A stretch of DNA of 64,000 bases from NCBI GenBank assembly GCA_016222825.1, contig JACRQF010000019.1, positions 248,001 to 312,000 of the forward strand, given 5' to 3'. The notes below the pieces were generated by a model, which saw only the letters and a list, made by a program, of their open reading frames with translations, did not search any database and had not been told where the DNA came from. Shown here piece by piece: positions 7,451 through 16,247 of this stretch (position 1 is its first letter; each line of letters begins with the position of its first letter). The position numbers and the translations under genes are program-made. This DNA comes from Verrucomicrobiota bacterium. Its GTDB lineage: Bacteria; Verrucomicrobiota; Verrucomicrobiia; CAIQCK01.

Positions 7451-10400
7451 ATGAACCGCTTTTCCTGCTGCGTCCTCGCGTTTCTCGCACTGACCTCAAC
7501 GCTGCCCGCTGCCGACGCGCCGCCAGCCAAGCCGCCCATCCTCGACTGTTTCATCAGCACCGGCGACAACCACTGGCTCGGCTCGTGGCTGCCGATTGAT
7601 TCCAAGGCGAGCATCGAGGCGTCGTTTGAGCTGCTGAAACGGATCGGCGTGCGGCGCGTGTATTGGCGCGGCTTGCAGGAGGCGGCCTGGCTGGAGACGA
7701 TGCAGTTCCGCGAGGAGAACTGCCGCTACGCGTCATTCTGGAAATACCTGCTGCGGCTCGACAAGGAACTGGCCGTGGACCGGCTCGCGGTGGAGGCGGC
7801 GCACAAGCGCGGGATGGAAATCTGGGGCGTCAGCACGATGTTCGACTGGGGCGCGGCGGCTGACACGCCGTGCTTCGGCGATTTCCCGCACAACAGCGAG
7901 TCGCGGCTGCGACAGCGGCATCCCGAATGGGTGCCCGTGGACAAGCGCGGCGTGCTGCGGCAGGGCGGGCCGATCGAGTTCGCCTACCCGGAAGCGCGCA
8001 AGGCATTGGCGGACCTGCACCTGAAGTTCATGGACCGCGACGGCTACGACGGCATGGCGTTCCTGACTTACGTGGAGAACTTCAGCCTGCGCTTTCCAGA
8101 CGAGTTCGGATTCAACGAGCCGGTGGTCCAAGAGTTCAAGCGGCGCGCCGGCATTGACGCGCGCACGCAGCCGTTTGGCCGCAACGCGACAAGCTACGAC
8201 TGGCAGGCGCTCCGCGGCGAATCCGTCACCGCCTACCTGCGCGAGCTGAAGTCCGAGCTGGCCAAGCGCGGCAAGAAGCTCGGCGTCTGCCTCAACCCCA
8301 ACCAGCCGAGGCTGCCGCAGTTCTGGACCGCGGTCGGCGCGACGATCAGCGCGGGCCACATCCAGTTCGATCTCGACACATGGGTGCGCGACGGTGTCGT
8401 GGACCAGCTTATCGTCTGGGGCGGCAGCCACGGGCCGGCGCAGTTGAAGACCGTCGAGGATTGCCTCTGGCTGACGCGCAGCTCGAAGACGGCGGTGGCT
8501 GCGATGACCTCCAGCCCGTTCGCGGAACGATGGAAGCCGTTCCATGAACGCAGCGTGCCGCTGGCGCTCGCAGTCGGCGACGACTGGCAGTATCTGGAAT
8601 ACTGCAACGTCCCCGAACAGCCGCTGGCCGCGCTGCAATCCAAGGACGATCTGCTGCGGTTGCGCGTGCTGGCGCAAGTCGCGCGCGGCAAGACCAAGGC
8701 GGCCGTGGCCGATCTCGCGCCGCTGGCGAAAGACGCCAACCTGCTCGTCCGCCGCATGGCGTTGCTGGCGCTCACGAGAACCAAGGACCCGCAGGCCGTG
8801 CCGCTCATCGAGGCGGGCCTGTCTGATCCGGAGCACGGTGTCCGCTGCGTCGCCGCGCAGGCCTTGCGCGACTTGAACCGCCCGGAGAGCGCCGCGAAGC
8901 TGCTGGCGGCGGTCCAGCGTTTTCCCGCGCATCCGCTCATGGAATCAGCCGTGTCCACATTGCCGAGAATCCAACCGCTGCCGCGCGCCGAACTCGCCAA
9001 GGCCGCCGCCGGGCACGGCACCCCCTCCGTGCGCGTCGTCGCCATGCGCGCTCTCGGTTTGATGCCGAAGGAGGAACTGGTGCCGGTGTTCGCGAAGGGA
9101 CTGAACGACGCCGACCGTTTCGTCCGTTTCGCCGCCGCGCAGGCGCTGGGGAACGTCACCCACAGCCCGAAGGCGATCGAGGCGCTCATCGAGGCGACGA
9201 AACAGGACAACGTCGTCGTCTCCAACCGCGCCGCCACGTCGCTCGGCATGATTGGGACGCGCCAGCAAGAAAAGGAACTCGAGCCGCTGCGACCGAAGAT
9301 GATCGAGGCGTTGAAGAACCTCTACGCCAAGCTCGGCGACGGCTGCGCGCGCGCCGACGCCGACTGGGGTTACCGCCCCGTGGGCAACGCGCTGCTGAAG
9401 TTCGGCGCCGACGGCGAGCGCGTGCTGCGGGAGTTCATGGACCAGCGCAAAGACCGTCGCCTGGCCGAGCAGGCGTGGAAGAGCCTCCATGTCCGCCTCG
9501 ACAACGGCGCGTTCACCGAGAGCTGCGAGAAGGAAGACAACGAGGCGTTTAAGAAACGGCCGGTCTTCAGCCGCGAGCTGAAGGTGGATCAGTCCAAAGG
9601 TGACGACGCCTCGGCGGCGGGGCCGTTCAAAACCATCGCCCGCGCCATCGCGGCGGCGGGACCGGGCGACTCGATCCATCTCACGCCGGGTCGCTACCGT
9701 GAATCGGCGGCGTTCCACAACAAGTCCGGCGAGCCGGGCCGACCCATCAAGCTCGAAGGCCACGGCGCGACGCTCGACGGCGCGGAACCGCTGAAGCCGA
9801 CAGATTGGGAGATGGTCTCGCCCGGACTCTATCGCAACCGCAATCTGTTGCCGGTCAATCCCGCCAACCTCGGCCGATGGTTCTTCGTCTTTGACGGCAA
9901 GATGAACCACATGGGCCGCACCAGCAAAGGCCCCAGCAAGCCGCTGAAGAAAGCCGAGGAGCTTGCGCCCGGCGAATGGACCTACGTGCCCGACGCGCCC
10001 ATCGTGCGCAAGAGCACGGGCGGCAGGCCGTGGGACGCGCGCACGCTGAAAGGCGCGTTCTACATCAAGATTGACCCGGCGAAGAAGCTGGGCGCTTGCC
10101 GGATTGAAGCGCCGATCCGCTCCAACGGCGTCAGCCTCAGCGGGCGTTGCGAGCATCTGGTCATCCGCAACGTGACCTCGACTCACGTCCACAACGACGG
10201 CTTCAACATCCACGGCTACTCGCGCAACATCTTGTTCGAGAACGTGAAGGCGGTTGACTGCGGCGACGACGGCGTGAGCGCGCACGACGACTGCCAGATT
10301 CGCGTCAACGGCCTTGTCTCCAGCGGCAATTCCACCGGCATCTGCGACGTGGGCGACAGCGTCTCGCACTACAACCGCGTCCTCATCAAGGACTGCCTCG

Positions 10401-10942
10401 GCCACGACCTCTACTTCCTCGACACGAACGAGCACTCGGTCAGCAACTCCGTCGTCCAGTCGTCCGCGTGGCGCGCGCTGGTCGTCACCGGCGGTCCGAA
10501 GACGAACGGCGTCTGCACCCTGCGCCTCGACAACGTCCTCATCCACCGCGTCGCCGGCAGCAATGACGTGCGCGTGGCCGCTGGCTCCGTGCTCGACGCC
10601 CGGCACGTGACATTCTCCAACTTGAATTTCCTTGCCACCGGCGGCGCGGTGACGCTGCGCGACTCGGTCATTGCGGGCACACCGCCGCCGGAGATCAGCA
10701 TCTGGAAAGGCGTTCGCTGGCAGTCCGACCGCAACCTCTACGACACCCGCTTCATCCGCCTCGACCAGACGTTCTACTCGCCGAAGACGTTCGGCGACTA
10801 CCAGCGCGCCACGGGCCAGGACAAAGGCTCGCGGTGGATGAAGGTGGAATTCAAGCAGCCATTCGACGGGCAAATCGCCAAGCCGGCGGTGGGCAAAGGT
10901 TCAGGTGTGGATGTGTCGCGGCTGCCGTCGGCGATGCGGTAG
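7451..10942 (+). CDS. Exported TIM-barrel-like / HEAT-repeat / beta-helix protein
   Basis: 1163 residues with a signal peptide (cleavage after about residue 20, LPAADA). Three parts are visible. Residues ~30-330 look like a glycosidase-type TIM barrel (KRIGVRRVYWRG, GMEIWGVSTMFDWG, DGYDGMAFLTYVENF). Residues ~395-680 are HEAT-like repeats (LLRLRVLAQVARG, LVRRMALLAL, GVRCVAAQALRDL, RVVAMRALGL). Residues ~710-1110 form a right-handed parallel beta-helix starting with ASAAGPFKTIARAIAAAGPG and carrying DGFNIHGYSRNILFENV-type rungs. Beta-helix and barrel modules suggest polysaccharide binding or cleavage outside the cytoplasm; HEAT repeats suggest a protein or ligand scaffold. The combination is rare and I cannot name a substrate. 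The 3' end converges on the macB-type operon. Confidence 0.75.
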   Translation: MNRFSCCVLAFLALTSTLPAADAPPAKPPILDCFISTGDNHWLGSWLPIDSKASIEASFELLKRIGVRRVYWRGLQEAAWLETMQFREENCRYASFWKYLLRLDKELAVDRLAVEAAHKRGMEIWGVSTMFDWGAAADTPCFGDFPHNSESRLRQRHPEWVPVDKRGVLRQGGPIEFAYPEARKALADLHLKFMDRDGYDGMAFLTYVENFSLRFPDEFGFNEPVVQEFKRRAGIDARTQPFGRNATSYDWQALRGESVTAYLRELKSELAKRGKKLGVCLNPNQPRLPQFWTAVGATISAGHIQFDLDTWVRDGVVDQLIVWGGSHGPAQLKTVEDCLWLTRSSKTAVAAMTSSPFAERWKPFHERSVPLALAVGDDWQYLEYCNVPEQPLAALQSKDDLLRLRVLAQVARGKTKAAVADLAPLAKDANLLVRRMALLALTRTKDPQAVPLIEAGLSDPEHGVRCVAAQALRDLNRPESAAKLLAAVQRFPAHPLMESAVSTLPRIQPLPRAELAKAAAGHGTPSVRVVAMRALGLMPKEELVPVFAKGLNDADRFVRFAAAQALGNVTHSPKAIEALIEATKQDNVVVSNRAATSLGMIGTRQQEKELEPLRPKMIEALKNLYAKLGDGCARADADWGYRPVGNALLKFGADGERVLREFMDQRKDRRLAEQAWKSLHVRLDNGAFTESCEKEDNEAFKKRPVFSRELKVDQSKGDDASAAGPFKTIARAIAAAGPGDSIHLTPGRYRESAAFHNKSGEPGRPIKLEGHGATLDGAEPLKPTDWEMVSPGLYRNRNLLPVNPANLGRWFFVFDGKMNHMGRTSKGPSKPLKKAEELAPGEWTYVPDAPIVRKSTGGRPWDARTLKGAFYIKIDPAKKLGACRIEAPIRSNGVSLSGRCEHLVIRNVTSTHVHNDGFNIHGYSRNILFENVKAVDCGDDGVSAHDDCQIRVNGLVSSGNSTGICDVGDSVSHYNRVLIKDCLGHDLYFLDTNEHSVSNSVVQSSAWRALVVTGGPKTNGVCTLRLDNVLIHRVAGSNDVRVAAGSVLDARHVTFSNLNFLATGGAVTLRDSVIAGTPPPEISIWKGVRWQSDRNLYDTRFIRLDQTFYSPKTFGDYQRATGQDKGSRWMKVEFKQPFDGQIAKPAVGKGSGVDVSRLPSAMR

Positions 10943-10965
10943 CGGCGTTGGCTGCGCAAGCTGCT

Positions 10966-12183
10966 TCACTCGTATCGCAGCGCGTCAATCGGGTCGAGCT
11001 TCGAGGCTTTGCGGGCGGGATAGAAGCCGAAGAAAATCCCCACGGCGGCGCTGAAGAGGAACGCGCCGGCGACCCAAACCACCGGTATCAGCGTCGGCCA
11101 ACCGAGACTCACCGAGATGATCTTCGATGCGCCAATGCCGGTTGCAATGCCGATCACGCCGCCGATGGAACTGAGCGTGATCGCCTCGGTGAGGAATTGG
11201 AGCAGGATGTCCCGACCGTGCGCGCCAACGGCCATGCGGATGCCGATCTCCCGCGTGCGCTCGGTGACGCTGACGAGCATGATGTTCATGATGCCGATGC
11301 CGCCGACGATCAGCGAGACGCTCGCGATGGCGCCCAGCAGAATGGTCATTGTCTTCGACTGGGCGGTGGCCATTTCGGCGATGTCCTGCTGGCCGCGCAC
11401 GGTGAAGTCGTCGTCCCGGCCAGGCTGGATGCGATGGCGCTGGCGCAGCAACTCCGTGAGTTGCTGCTGCACCACGGGTAGCTGCCTCGCGTCGGCGGCC
11501 TGCACCATGATGGAGCGCAGTGTTGTTGCGCCGAGGATGCGTTTCATCGCGCTGGTGTAGGGCACGATGACGACGTCGTCCTGGTCGCTGCCCATCACCG
11601 AGAGACCTTTCGATGACAGGAGGCCGACGATGGTGAACGGCACGTTCTTGATGCGCACGACCTGGCCGATGGGACTTTCATCACCGAAAAGCTGCTGCGC
11701 GGTGGTCTTGCCAATGACGGCCACCTTGTTCGCGCCGCGCACGTCCAGTTCCGTGAACGGCGCGCCATCCACCAGCGGCCATTGGCGGATATCGAAGTAG
11801 TCCGGCCCTTCGCCGAGGATTTGCGGCAGCCAGTTCTGGTTGCCCGCGGCAACCTGCGCGGCGGAGCGCAGTTCCGGGCTGACGGCGGTGACGCCGGGAA
11901 TCTCACGCCGCATGGCCTCGGCGTCTTCCACGGTGAGCGTGCCGGCGCCGCCGTGGCCACTATGCACACCGGTGCGCGTGATGCTGCCGGAGAAAATGAG
12001 GATCACGTTTTGGCCGAGGCTGGCGATCTGCGCTTCGATCTGCGCCTTCGCACCGTTGCCGATGCCGACCATCGTGATGACCGCGCCGACGCCGATGATA
12101 ATGCCGAGCGCGGTGAGCACCGAGCGCATTTTGTTGCGGCGCAGCGCGCGGAGAGCGGTCTTGATGGTGACAAGGATTCTCAT
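10966..12183 (-). CDS. MacB-type ABC transporter permease
   Basis: 405 residues. The architecture is that of the MacB/FtsX permease: an N-terminal transmembrane helix after ALRRNKMRSVLTALGIIIGV, a periplasmic MacB core domain of about 220 residues, and three C-terminal helices in an FtsX domain with the typical EIGIRMAVGA motif and the ending DPIDALRYE. MacB-family transporters are mechanotransmitters that push substrates through an outer-membrane duct together with a MacA-like adaptor. The start overlaps the ATPase stop by four bases (ATGA), so the two are translationally coupled. In E. coli MacB the ATPase is fused to the permease; here they are separate polypeptides. Confidence 0.9.
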   Translation of the reverse strand: MRILVTIKTALRALRRNKMRSVLTALGIIIGVGAVITMVGIGNGAKAQIEAQIASLGQNVILIFSGSITRTGVHSGHGGAGTLTVEDAEAMRREIPGVTAVSPELRSAAQVAAGNQNWLPQILGEGPDYFDIRQWPLVDGAPFTELDVRGANKVAVIGKTTAQQLFGDESPIGQVVRIKNVPFTIVGLLSSKGLSVMGSDQDDVVIVPYTSAMKRILGATTLRSIMVQAADARQLPVVQQQLTELLRQRHRIQPGRDDDFTVRGQQDIAEMATAQSKTMTILLGAIASVSLIVGGIGIMNIMLVSVTERTREIGIRMAVGAHGRDILLQFLTEAITLSSIGGVIGIATGIGASKIISVSLGWPTLIPVVWVAGAFLFSAAVGIFFGFYPARKASKLDPIDALRYE

Positions 12184-12941
12184 GGCGTTTGAAGCGCCGG
12201 GTCGAGGAGCGACTGGAGGCGTTCCAGTTCCGGCCCGGCGAACAGCCGGTCGGTGACGGGAGTGTCGGACACCACGCGGCCGTCGCTCATGACGACGTTG
12301 CGCTTGGTGAACCGGGCGATGTCCGGCTCGTGCGTGACCATGACGAGGGTGATGCCGCGGTCGTTAAGCTGCTGGAAGACGCCCATGATCTCGACGCTGG
12401 TGCGGCTGTCGAGATTGCCGGTCGGCTCGTCGGCGAGCACGAGCGCCGGCTGGTTCACAAGCGCGCGGGCAATGGCGACCCGTTGTTGCTGGCCGCCGGA
12501 AAGCTGGCTCGGATGATGGCCTGCGCGGTCGCTGAGGCTGACGATGCCGAGCGCGCGCAACGCCTTCTCTCGCAGTTCGTGGCTGCGCATGTGCTGCCGG
12601 GCGTAGAGCATCGGCAACTCGACGTTCTCCAGCGCCGATGTGCGCGAGAGGAGGTTGAAGCCCTGGAACACGAAGCCGATTTTCTGGTTGCGGATGTCGG
12701 CCAGTTCATCGGTGCTGAGTTGCGACACATCAGTGCCGTCGAGGCAGTAGCGCCCGCCCGTGGGCCGGTCCAGGCAGCCGAGGATGTTCATCAGCGTGGA
12801 CTTGCCGGAGCCGCTCGCACCCATGACGGCGACGAACTCGCCCGGATGAATCTCCAGCGAGACGCCGCGCACCGCGAGCACCTCCACCTCGCCGGTGTGG
12901 TAGGTCTTGCGAACGTCGTCCAGTTGGATGACCGCGTTCAT
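12180..12941 (-). CDS. MacB-type ABC transporter ATP-binding protein
   Basis: 253 residues. Walker A GASGSGKST, Q-loop, signature LSGGQQQRVAIARAL, Walker B LVLADEPTGNLD and switch His in MVTHEPDIA are all intact. The DEPTGNLDS sequence is characteristic of the LolD/MacB/FtsE class. It should bind and hydrolyse ATP to drive the adjacent FtsX-type permease. It lies between the adaptor (8-base gap) and the permease (4-base overlap) in one minus-strand operon. Substrate (antibiotic, peptide, siderophore or lipoprotein) cannot be inferred. Confidence 0.92.
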   Translation of the reverse strand: MNAVIQLDDVRKTYHTGEVEVLAVRGVSLEIHPGEFVAVMGASGSGKSTLMNILGCLDRPTGGRYCLDGTDVSQLSTDELADIRNQKIGFVFQGFNLLSRTSALENVELPMLYARQHMRSHELREKALRALGIVSLSDRAGHHPSQLSGGQQQRVAIARALVNQPALVLADEPTGNLDSRTSVEIMGVFQQLNDRGITLVMVTHEPDIARFTKRNVVMSDGRVVSDTPVTDRLFAGPELERLQSLLDPALQTP

Positions 12942-12949
12942 TCGTTTGC

Positions 12950-14203
12950 CTAGAACCGCCGCATGCCGCCAAACGGGCTGGAAGCCGCCGGCGTCGAGTT
13001 CCGTTGTGAAACCTGCGCCGTAACCACGTTGTCGCCTTCCTTCAAGCCTTCGAGCACCTCGGTGTTCACGCCGTCGCTGATGCCAATCTTGATTTGCGCC
13101 AACTGCGGCTTGTCGTCCGTCGCGCCGCCGGGAAGCGTGTAGACCGTCCGCGCCATCGTCCGTTCGCCCTTGCGCCGGCCCGGCCCGCCGGGGCCGCGGG
13201 ACCTTCCGCCTTCGCCACCGCCTGCCGCAACGGACGGCGAGCCGCCGTTCTTGGAGGCGCTGTCCGCCGCGGTCACCGGGCGGAATCGCAACGCGGCGTT
13301 GGGAATCTTCAGCACGTTCTCGCGCTGGGCGACGATGATGGAGACGTTGGCCGTCATGCCGGGCCGCAGTTTCATGTCATTGTTGTTAACGCTGATCACC
13401 GTGTCGTAACTGACGACGTTCTGGACGGTGATGGGCGAGTTGCGGATCTGCGTCACTTTGCCGTGAAATGTGCGATACGGAAACGCGTCCACGGTGAAGT
13501 TCACGTCCTGGCCGACCTCGACGTTGCCGATGTCGGCCTCGGCGACGTTGGCGTCTATCTGCATCTTTGTCAGGTCGTTGGCGATGACGAAGAGAGTCGG
13601 CGCATTCAAGCTCGCCGCCACGGTCTGGCCGACGTCCACGCTGCGCGAGATGACAATGCCATCCACCGGCGAGTAGATCGTGCAACGCGCGAGGTCCACC
13701 TTCGCCCGCTCCAGCGAGGCTTCCTTCTGCTTCACGCTCGCCTCGGCTTGATGGAGCGCCGCCATCGCCGCATCCAGGTCGGCTTGAGGGACGAGATCCT
13801 TCGCGCGCAATCCCTTTTGCCGCCCCGCCTGCACCTGCGCCAGTTCCAGCGTGGCCCGCGCGTTGGCGAGGTCGCCTTCGGCCTGGTGGACGACCGCTTC
13901 ATAGGTGGCGGGATCGAGCTTCGCGACCACCTGGCCTTCCTTGACGACCGAGTTGTAGTCCGCAAACAACTTCATGATCATGCCGGAAATCTGGCTGCCA
14001 ACCTGGACGTTGAGGACCGGATTAAGCTGGCCCGTGGCCGTCACCGCCTGCGTCAGCTCGCCGCGCGCAACGGGCGACGTCTGATACTGCGGCGTGCTGT
14101 CCGTGCGCAGCCAGAAATACCACGCGCCGTATCCCCCGCCCCCGGCGAGCAGCAACAGGACCAGCGTCCAGATGATTTTGCCCATCACTCGATTCTTGGC
14201 CAT
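12950..14203 (-). CDS. MacA/HlyD-type periplasmic adaptor protein
   Basis: 417 residues with one N-terminal membrane helix (IIWTLVLLLLAGGGGYGAW). The membrane-fusion pattern follows: a barrel-sandwich half-motif (GQLNPVLNVQVGSQISG), a long alpha-hairpin (~95-170, AEGDLANARATLELAQ and QAEASVKQKEASLERAK), the returning lipoyl half (IYSPVDGIVISRSVDVGQTV), and beta-barrel and membrane-proximal domains. A low-complexity Gly/Arg/Ser insert (~325-350) interrupts the membrane-proximal region. AAAGGA lies five to six bases before the ATG. It is the first gene of an adaptor-ATPase-permease operon and should connect the inner-membrane pump to an outer-membrane channel; no TolC homologue is in the window. 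Confidence 0.9.
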   Translation of the reverse strand: MAKNRVMGKIIWTLVLLLLAGGGGYGAWYFWLRTDSTPQYQTSPVARGELTQAVTATGQLNPVLNVQVGSQISGMIMKLFADYNSVVKEGQVVAKLDPATYEAVVHQAEGDLANARATLELAQVQAGRQKGLRAKDLVPQADLDAAMAALHQAEASVKQKEASLERAKVDLARCTIYSPVDGIVISRSVDVGQTVAASLNAPTLFVIANDLTKMQIDANVAEADIGNVEVGQDVNFTVDAFPYRTFHGKVTQIRNSPITVQNVVSYDTVISVNNNDMKLRPGMTANVSIIVAQRENVLKIPNAALRFRPVTAADSASKNGGSPSVAAGGGEGGRSRGPGGPGRRKGERTMARTVYTLPGGATDDKPQLAQIKIGISDGVNTEVLEGLKEGDNVVTAQVSQRNSTPAASSPFGGMRRF

Positions 14204-14284
14204 GACGTCCTTTCGCCAGCGCCGCCACGGACACTCGTGTTCTGCGGGCGGCCCGGCGTTTCGGTGTCCAGATTTCTGGCACCC

Positions 14285-14313
14285 ATTAGACGCTTATGCA
14301 ACATCCTATTCAA
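14285..14313 (-). promoter_or_regulatory. Sigma70-type promoter of the MacAB-like operon
   Basis: On the minus strand TTGAAT (14313-14308) and TCTAAT (14290-14285) are separated by 17 bases, with five of six matches in the -10 box. Transcription would begin near 14278, about 75 bases before the adaptor start. It is back to back with the leuA promoter. Confidence 0.55.
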
Positions 14314-14352
14314 ACCCTTGTTTCAGGGAACCCGAGATGTTTGGAAAAGTCA

Positions 14353-14381
14353 TTGACGCGCCTGCATCGGCGGACTACTGT
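14353..14381 (+). promoter_or_regulatory. Sigma70-type promoter of the leuA attenuator transcript
   Basis: TTGACG (14353-14358) and TACTGT (14376-14381) have a 17-base spacer. The predicted transcription start, about 14387-14389, is only three to five bases before the leader-peptide ATG at 14392, so the leader would be translated from a nearly leaderless mRNA. That agrees with the absence of a Shine-Dalgarno sequence there. Confidence 0.55.
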
Positions 14382-14391
14382 GCGCGCCGTG

Positions 14392-14466
14392 ATGAACGCC
14401 TTGCAACTCACCGGTCTGGGGCTGCTGCTACTGCAGCGGCGGCCGGCGGGTTGTGTCTCGGCGTAG
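14392..14466 (+). CDS. Leucine leader peptide of the leuA attenuator
   Basis: A 24-codon frame (ATG 14392, TAG 14464-14466) with seven leucines, four of them consecutive (codons CTG CTG CTA CTG at 14422-14433; residues 11-14 of MNALQLTGLGLLLLQ), plus TTG, CTC and CTG just before. It lies between a consensus-like promoter and an intrinsic terminator, and leuA follows. Scarcity of charged leucyl-tRNA would stall the ribosome on the Leu run. It is too short for ordinary gene calling and has no Shine-Dalgarno sequence; initiation would rely on the ATG being almost at the 5' end of the transcript. Confidence 0.75.
   Translation: MNALQLTGLGLLLLQRRPAGCVSA
14405..14452 (+). promoter_or_regulatory. 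Attenuator pause hairpin (strands 1 and 2)
   Basis: Strand 1, 14405-14416 (AACTCACCGGTC), can pair with strand 2, 14441-14452 (GGCCGGCGGGTT), in 11 of 12 positions including two G-U pairs. The leucine codons lie in the loop. Strand 2 can alternatively pair with strand 3 (14486-14497), again 11 of 12 positions with one G-U, giving the antiterminator. A ribosome stalled on the Leu run would mask strand 1 and free strand 2. Confidence 0.65.
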
Positions 14467-14485
14467 CGCAGAGACAGTTTCGACC

Positions 14486-14518
14486 AACCCATCGGCCGCG
14501 AGGCCGGTGGGTTTTTTT
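14486..14518 (+). terminator. Intrinsic terminator of the leuA attenuator (strands 3 and 4)
   Basis: 14486-14497 (AACCCATCGGCC) pairs with 14502-14513 (GGCCGGTGGGTT) over 12 positions with one G-U, loop GCGA, followed by T14512-T14518. It begins 20 bases after the leader stop codon and ends about 70 bases before leuA. Strand 4 is nearly identical to strand 2, as expected of competing structures. Confidence 0.8.
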
Positions 14519-14590
14519 GTTTGGTGACAACAGGACAAGCACAGGATAAGCAAGAGCAGTAAGGTGAAGACGGAAAGGCTGGTTAAGAAC

Positions 14591-16150
14591 ATGTCAGACA
14601 AAGTCTATATCTTCGACACGACGCTCCGCGACGGCGAGCAGTGCCCCGGCGCGTCCATGAACATCCGCCAGAAAATGGAGATCGCGCGCCAGCTCGCGAA
14701 GCTGCGCGTGGACATCATCGAGGCGGGCTTCCCTGTCATCAGCGACGGTGACTTCGAAAGCGTCAGCCGGATCAGCACCGAGATCGCCGGCACCTCGCCC
14801 GGCGGCAAAGGCCCGGTCATCTGCGGCCTTTCCCGCTGCGTGCCCAAGGACATCGAGGCCGCCGGCAAAGCCGTCAAACCCGCCGGCAAGCTCGGCCGCA
14901 TCCACGTCTTCCTCGCCACGTCGCCGATCCACCGCGAGTTCAAGTTCGGCAAGGCGCAGGCGGAAATCCTCCGCCTCGCCGTCGAGGGCGTCAAACGCGC
15001 CCGCCAGCTCTGCGCGAACATCGAGTTCTCGCCGGAGGACGCCGCGCGCACGGAGCTGAATTTCCTCACCGAGATCACGCTCGCCGTCATCGAGGCCGGC
15101 GCGACGACCGTGAACATTCCCGACACTGTCGGCTACGCCATACCGGAGCAGTTCGGCGGCGTCATCCGACACCTGACCCAGCGTGTCGGCGACAGCGCCA
15201 TCATCAGCGTCCATTGCCACAACGACCTCGGCCTCGCCGTCGCCAACAGCCTCGCCGGCGTCGCCAACGGCGCGCGGCAGGTCGAGTGCACCATCAACGG
15301 CATCGGCGAGCGCGCGGGCAACGCCAGCCTCGAAGAAGCCGTCATGGCCATCAAGACGCGCAGCGATTACTTCAAGGACGTGCGCACCGACGTGGACACG
15401 CGCGAGATCGTCAAGACCTCGAAGCTCGTCAGCCGCCACACCAGCTTCATTGTCCAGCGCAACAAAGCCATCGTCGGCGAGAACGCCTTTGCGCATTCCG
15501 CCGGCATCCACCAGGACGGTATCCTCAAGAAGCGCGAAACCTACGAGATCATGGACCCGCAGAAAATCGGCTGGGGCGAAACGGAGTTGCCGCTCACCAA
15601 GCACAGCGGCCGCAACGCGCTCACCCGCCGGCTCCAGCACCTCGGCTGCAAGCTCAGCGACGAAGAAATCAGCCGCGTTTTCGTCGGGTTCAAGAAGATC
15701 GGCGACGCCAAGAAGTTCGTCTACGACGACGACCTCATCGCGCTCGTTGACAGCGAGGCGAGCGTCGTGCGCGAAACCTACACGCTGGATCACATCAGCT
15801 TTGTTGGCGGCACCAACGCCGTGCCGATGGCGGCCGTCAAGCTCCGCAAGGGCAAGGATGTGCTTCTGAAAGGCAGCACCGGCGATGGCCCCGTGGACGC
15901 CGTGCTCAAGGCGATTGACCTCATCACCGGCAAACGCGGCAAGTTGCTCGACTACCAGCTCCGCGCCACCACCAGCGGCAAAGACGCCGTCGGCGAGGTA
16001 ACGTTGAAGGCGGTCTTCGGCGGCGGCGAGCCGCTCGTCGGCCGCGGCGCGAGCACCGATGTCGTCGAGGCGAGCGCCAAAGCCTACCTCAACGCCGTCA
16101 ACCGCGCCCTGACCGCCAGCACACCCGCCAAACCCGTGCGCGGTGTGTGA
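14591..16150 (+). CDS. leuA: 2-Isopropylmalate synthase
   Basis: 519 residues. The start is placed at ATG 14591, giving the family-typical N-terminus MSDKVYIFDTTLRDGEQCPG; a GTG at 14564 would add nine unconserved residues. The catalytic HMGL-like TIM barrel carries DTTLRDGEQ, the metal ligands in HCHNDLGLAVAN and the loop NGIGERAGNASLEE. The C-terminal ~130 residues form the LeuA regulatory domain that binds leucine for feedback inhibition. It condenses 2-oxoisovalerate with acetyl-CoA, the first committed step of leucine synthesis. Expression appears to be controlled by the upstream leucine attenuator. No leuB, leuC or leuD is adjacent; the following gene converges. Confidence 0.93.
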   Translation: MSDKVYIFDTTLRDGEQCPGASMNIRQKMEIARQLAKLRVDIIEAGFPVISDGDFESVSRISTEIAGTSPGGKGPVICGLSRCVPKDIEAAGKAVKPAGKLGRIHVFLATSPIHREFKFGKAQAEILRLAVEGVKRARQLCANIEFSPEDAARTELNFLTEITLAVIEAGATTVNIPDTVGYAIPEQFGGVIRHLTQRVGDSAIISVHCHNDLGLAVANSLAGVANGARQVECTINGIGERAGNASLEEAVMAIKTRSDYFKDVRTDVDTREIVKTSKLVSRHTSFIVQRNKAIVGENAFAHSAGIHQDGILKKRETYEIMDPQKIGWGETELPLTKHSGRNALTRRLQHLGCKLSDEEISRVFVGFKKIGDAKKFVYDDDLIALVDSEASVVRETYTLDHISFVGGTNAVPMAAVKLRKGKDVLLKGSTGDGPVDAVLKAIDLITGKRGKLLDYQLRATTSGKDAVGEVTLKAVFGGGEPLVGRGASTDVVEASAKAYLNAVNRALTASTPAKPVRGV

Positions 16151-16247
16151 GCCGCAACCACACAGCCAGAGCAGCTCTCACACCGCCCTTTAATAACGAG
16201 AAGGAAAAGGGTGAGGGGCCGGTGGCGCTCAACCGCATGATCACGGC

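Noticed and set aside
7113..7454. 113-codon plus-strand gene after the repeats
   Set aside because: There is no ribosome-binding site, it overlaps the next gene start and codon use is not like that of neighbouring genes; it is kept only as a possible remnant.
8945..10873. 642-codon open frame on the minus strand
   Set aside because: It is antisense to the beta-helix gene and arises from high third-position G+C; composition is Arg/Val/Ala-rich with no family similarity.
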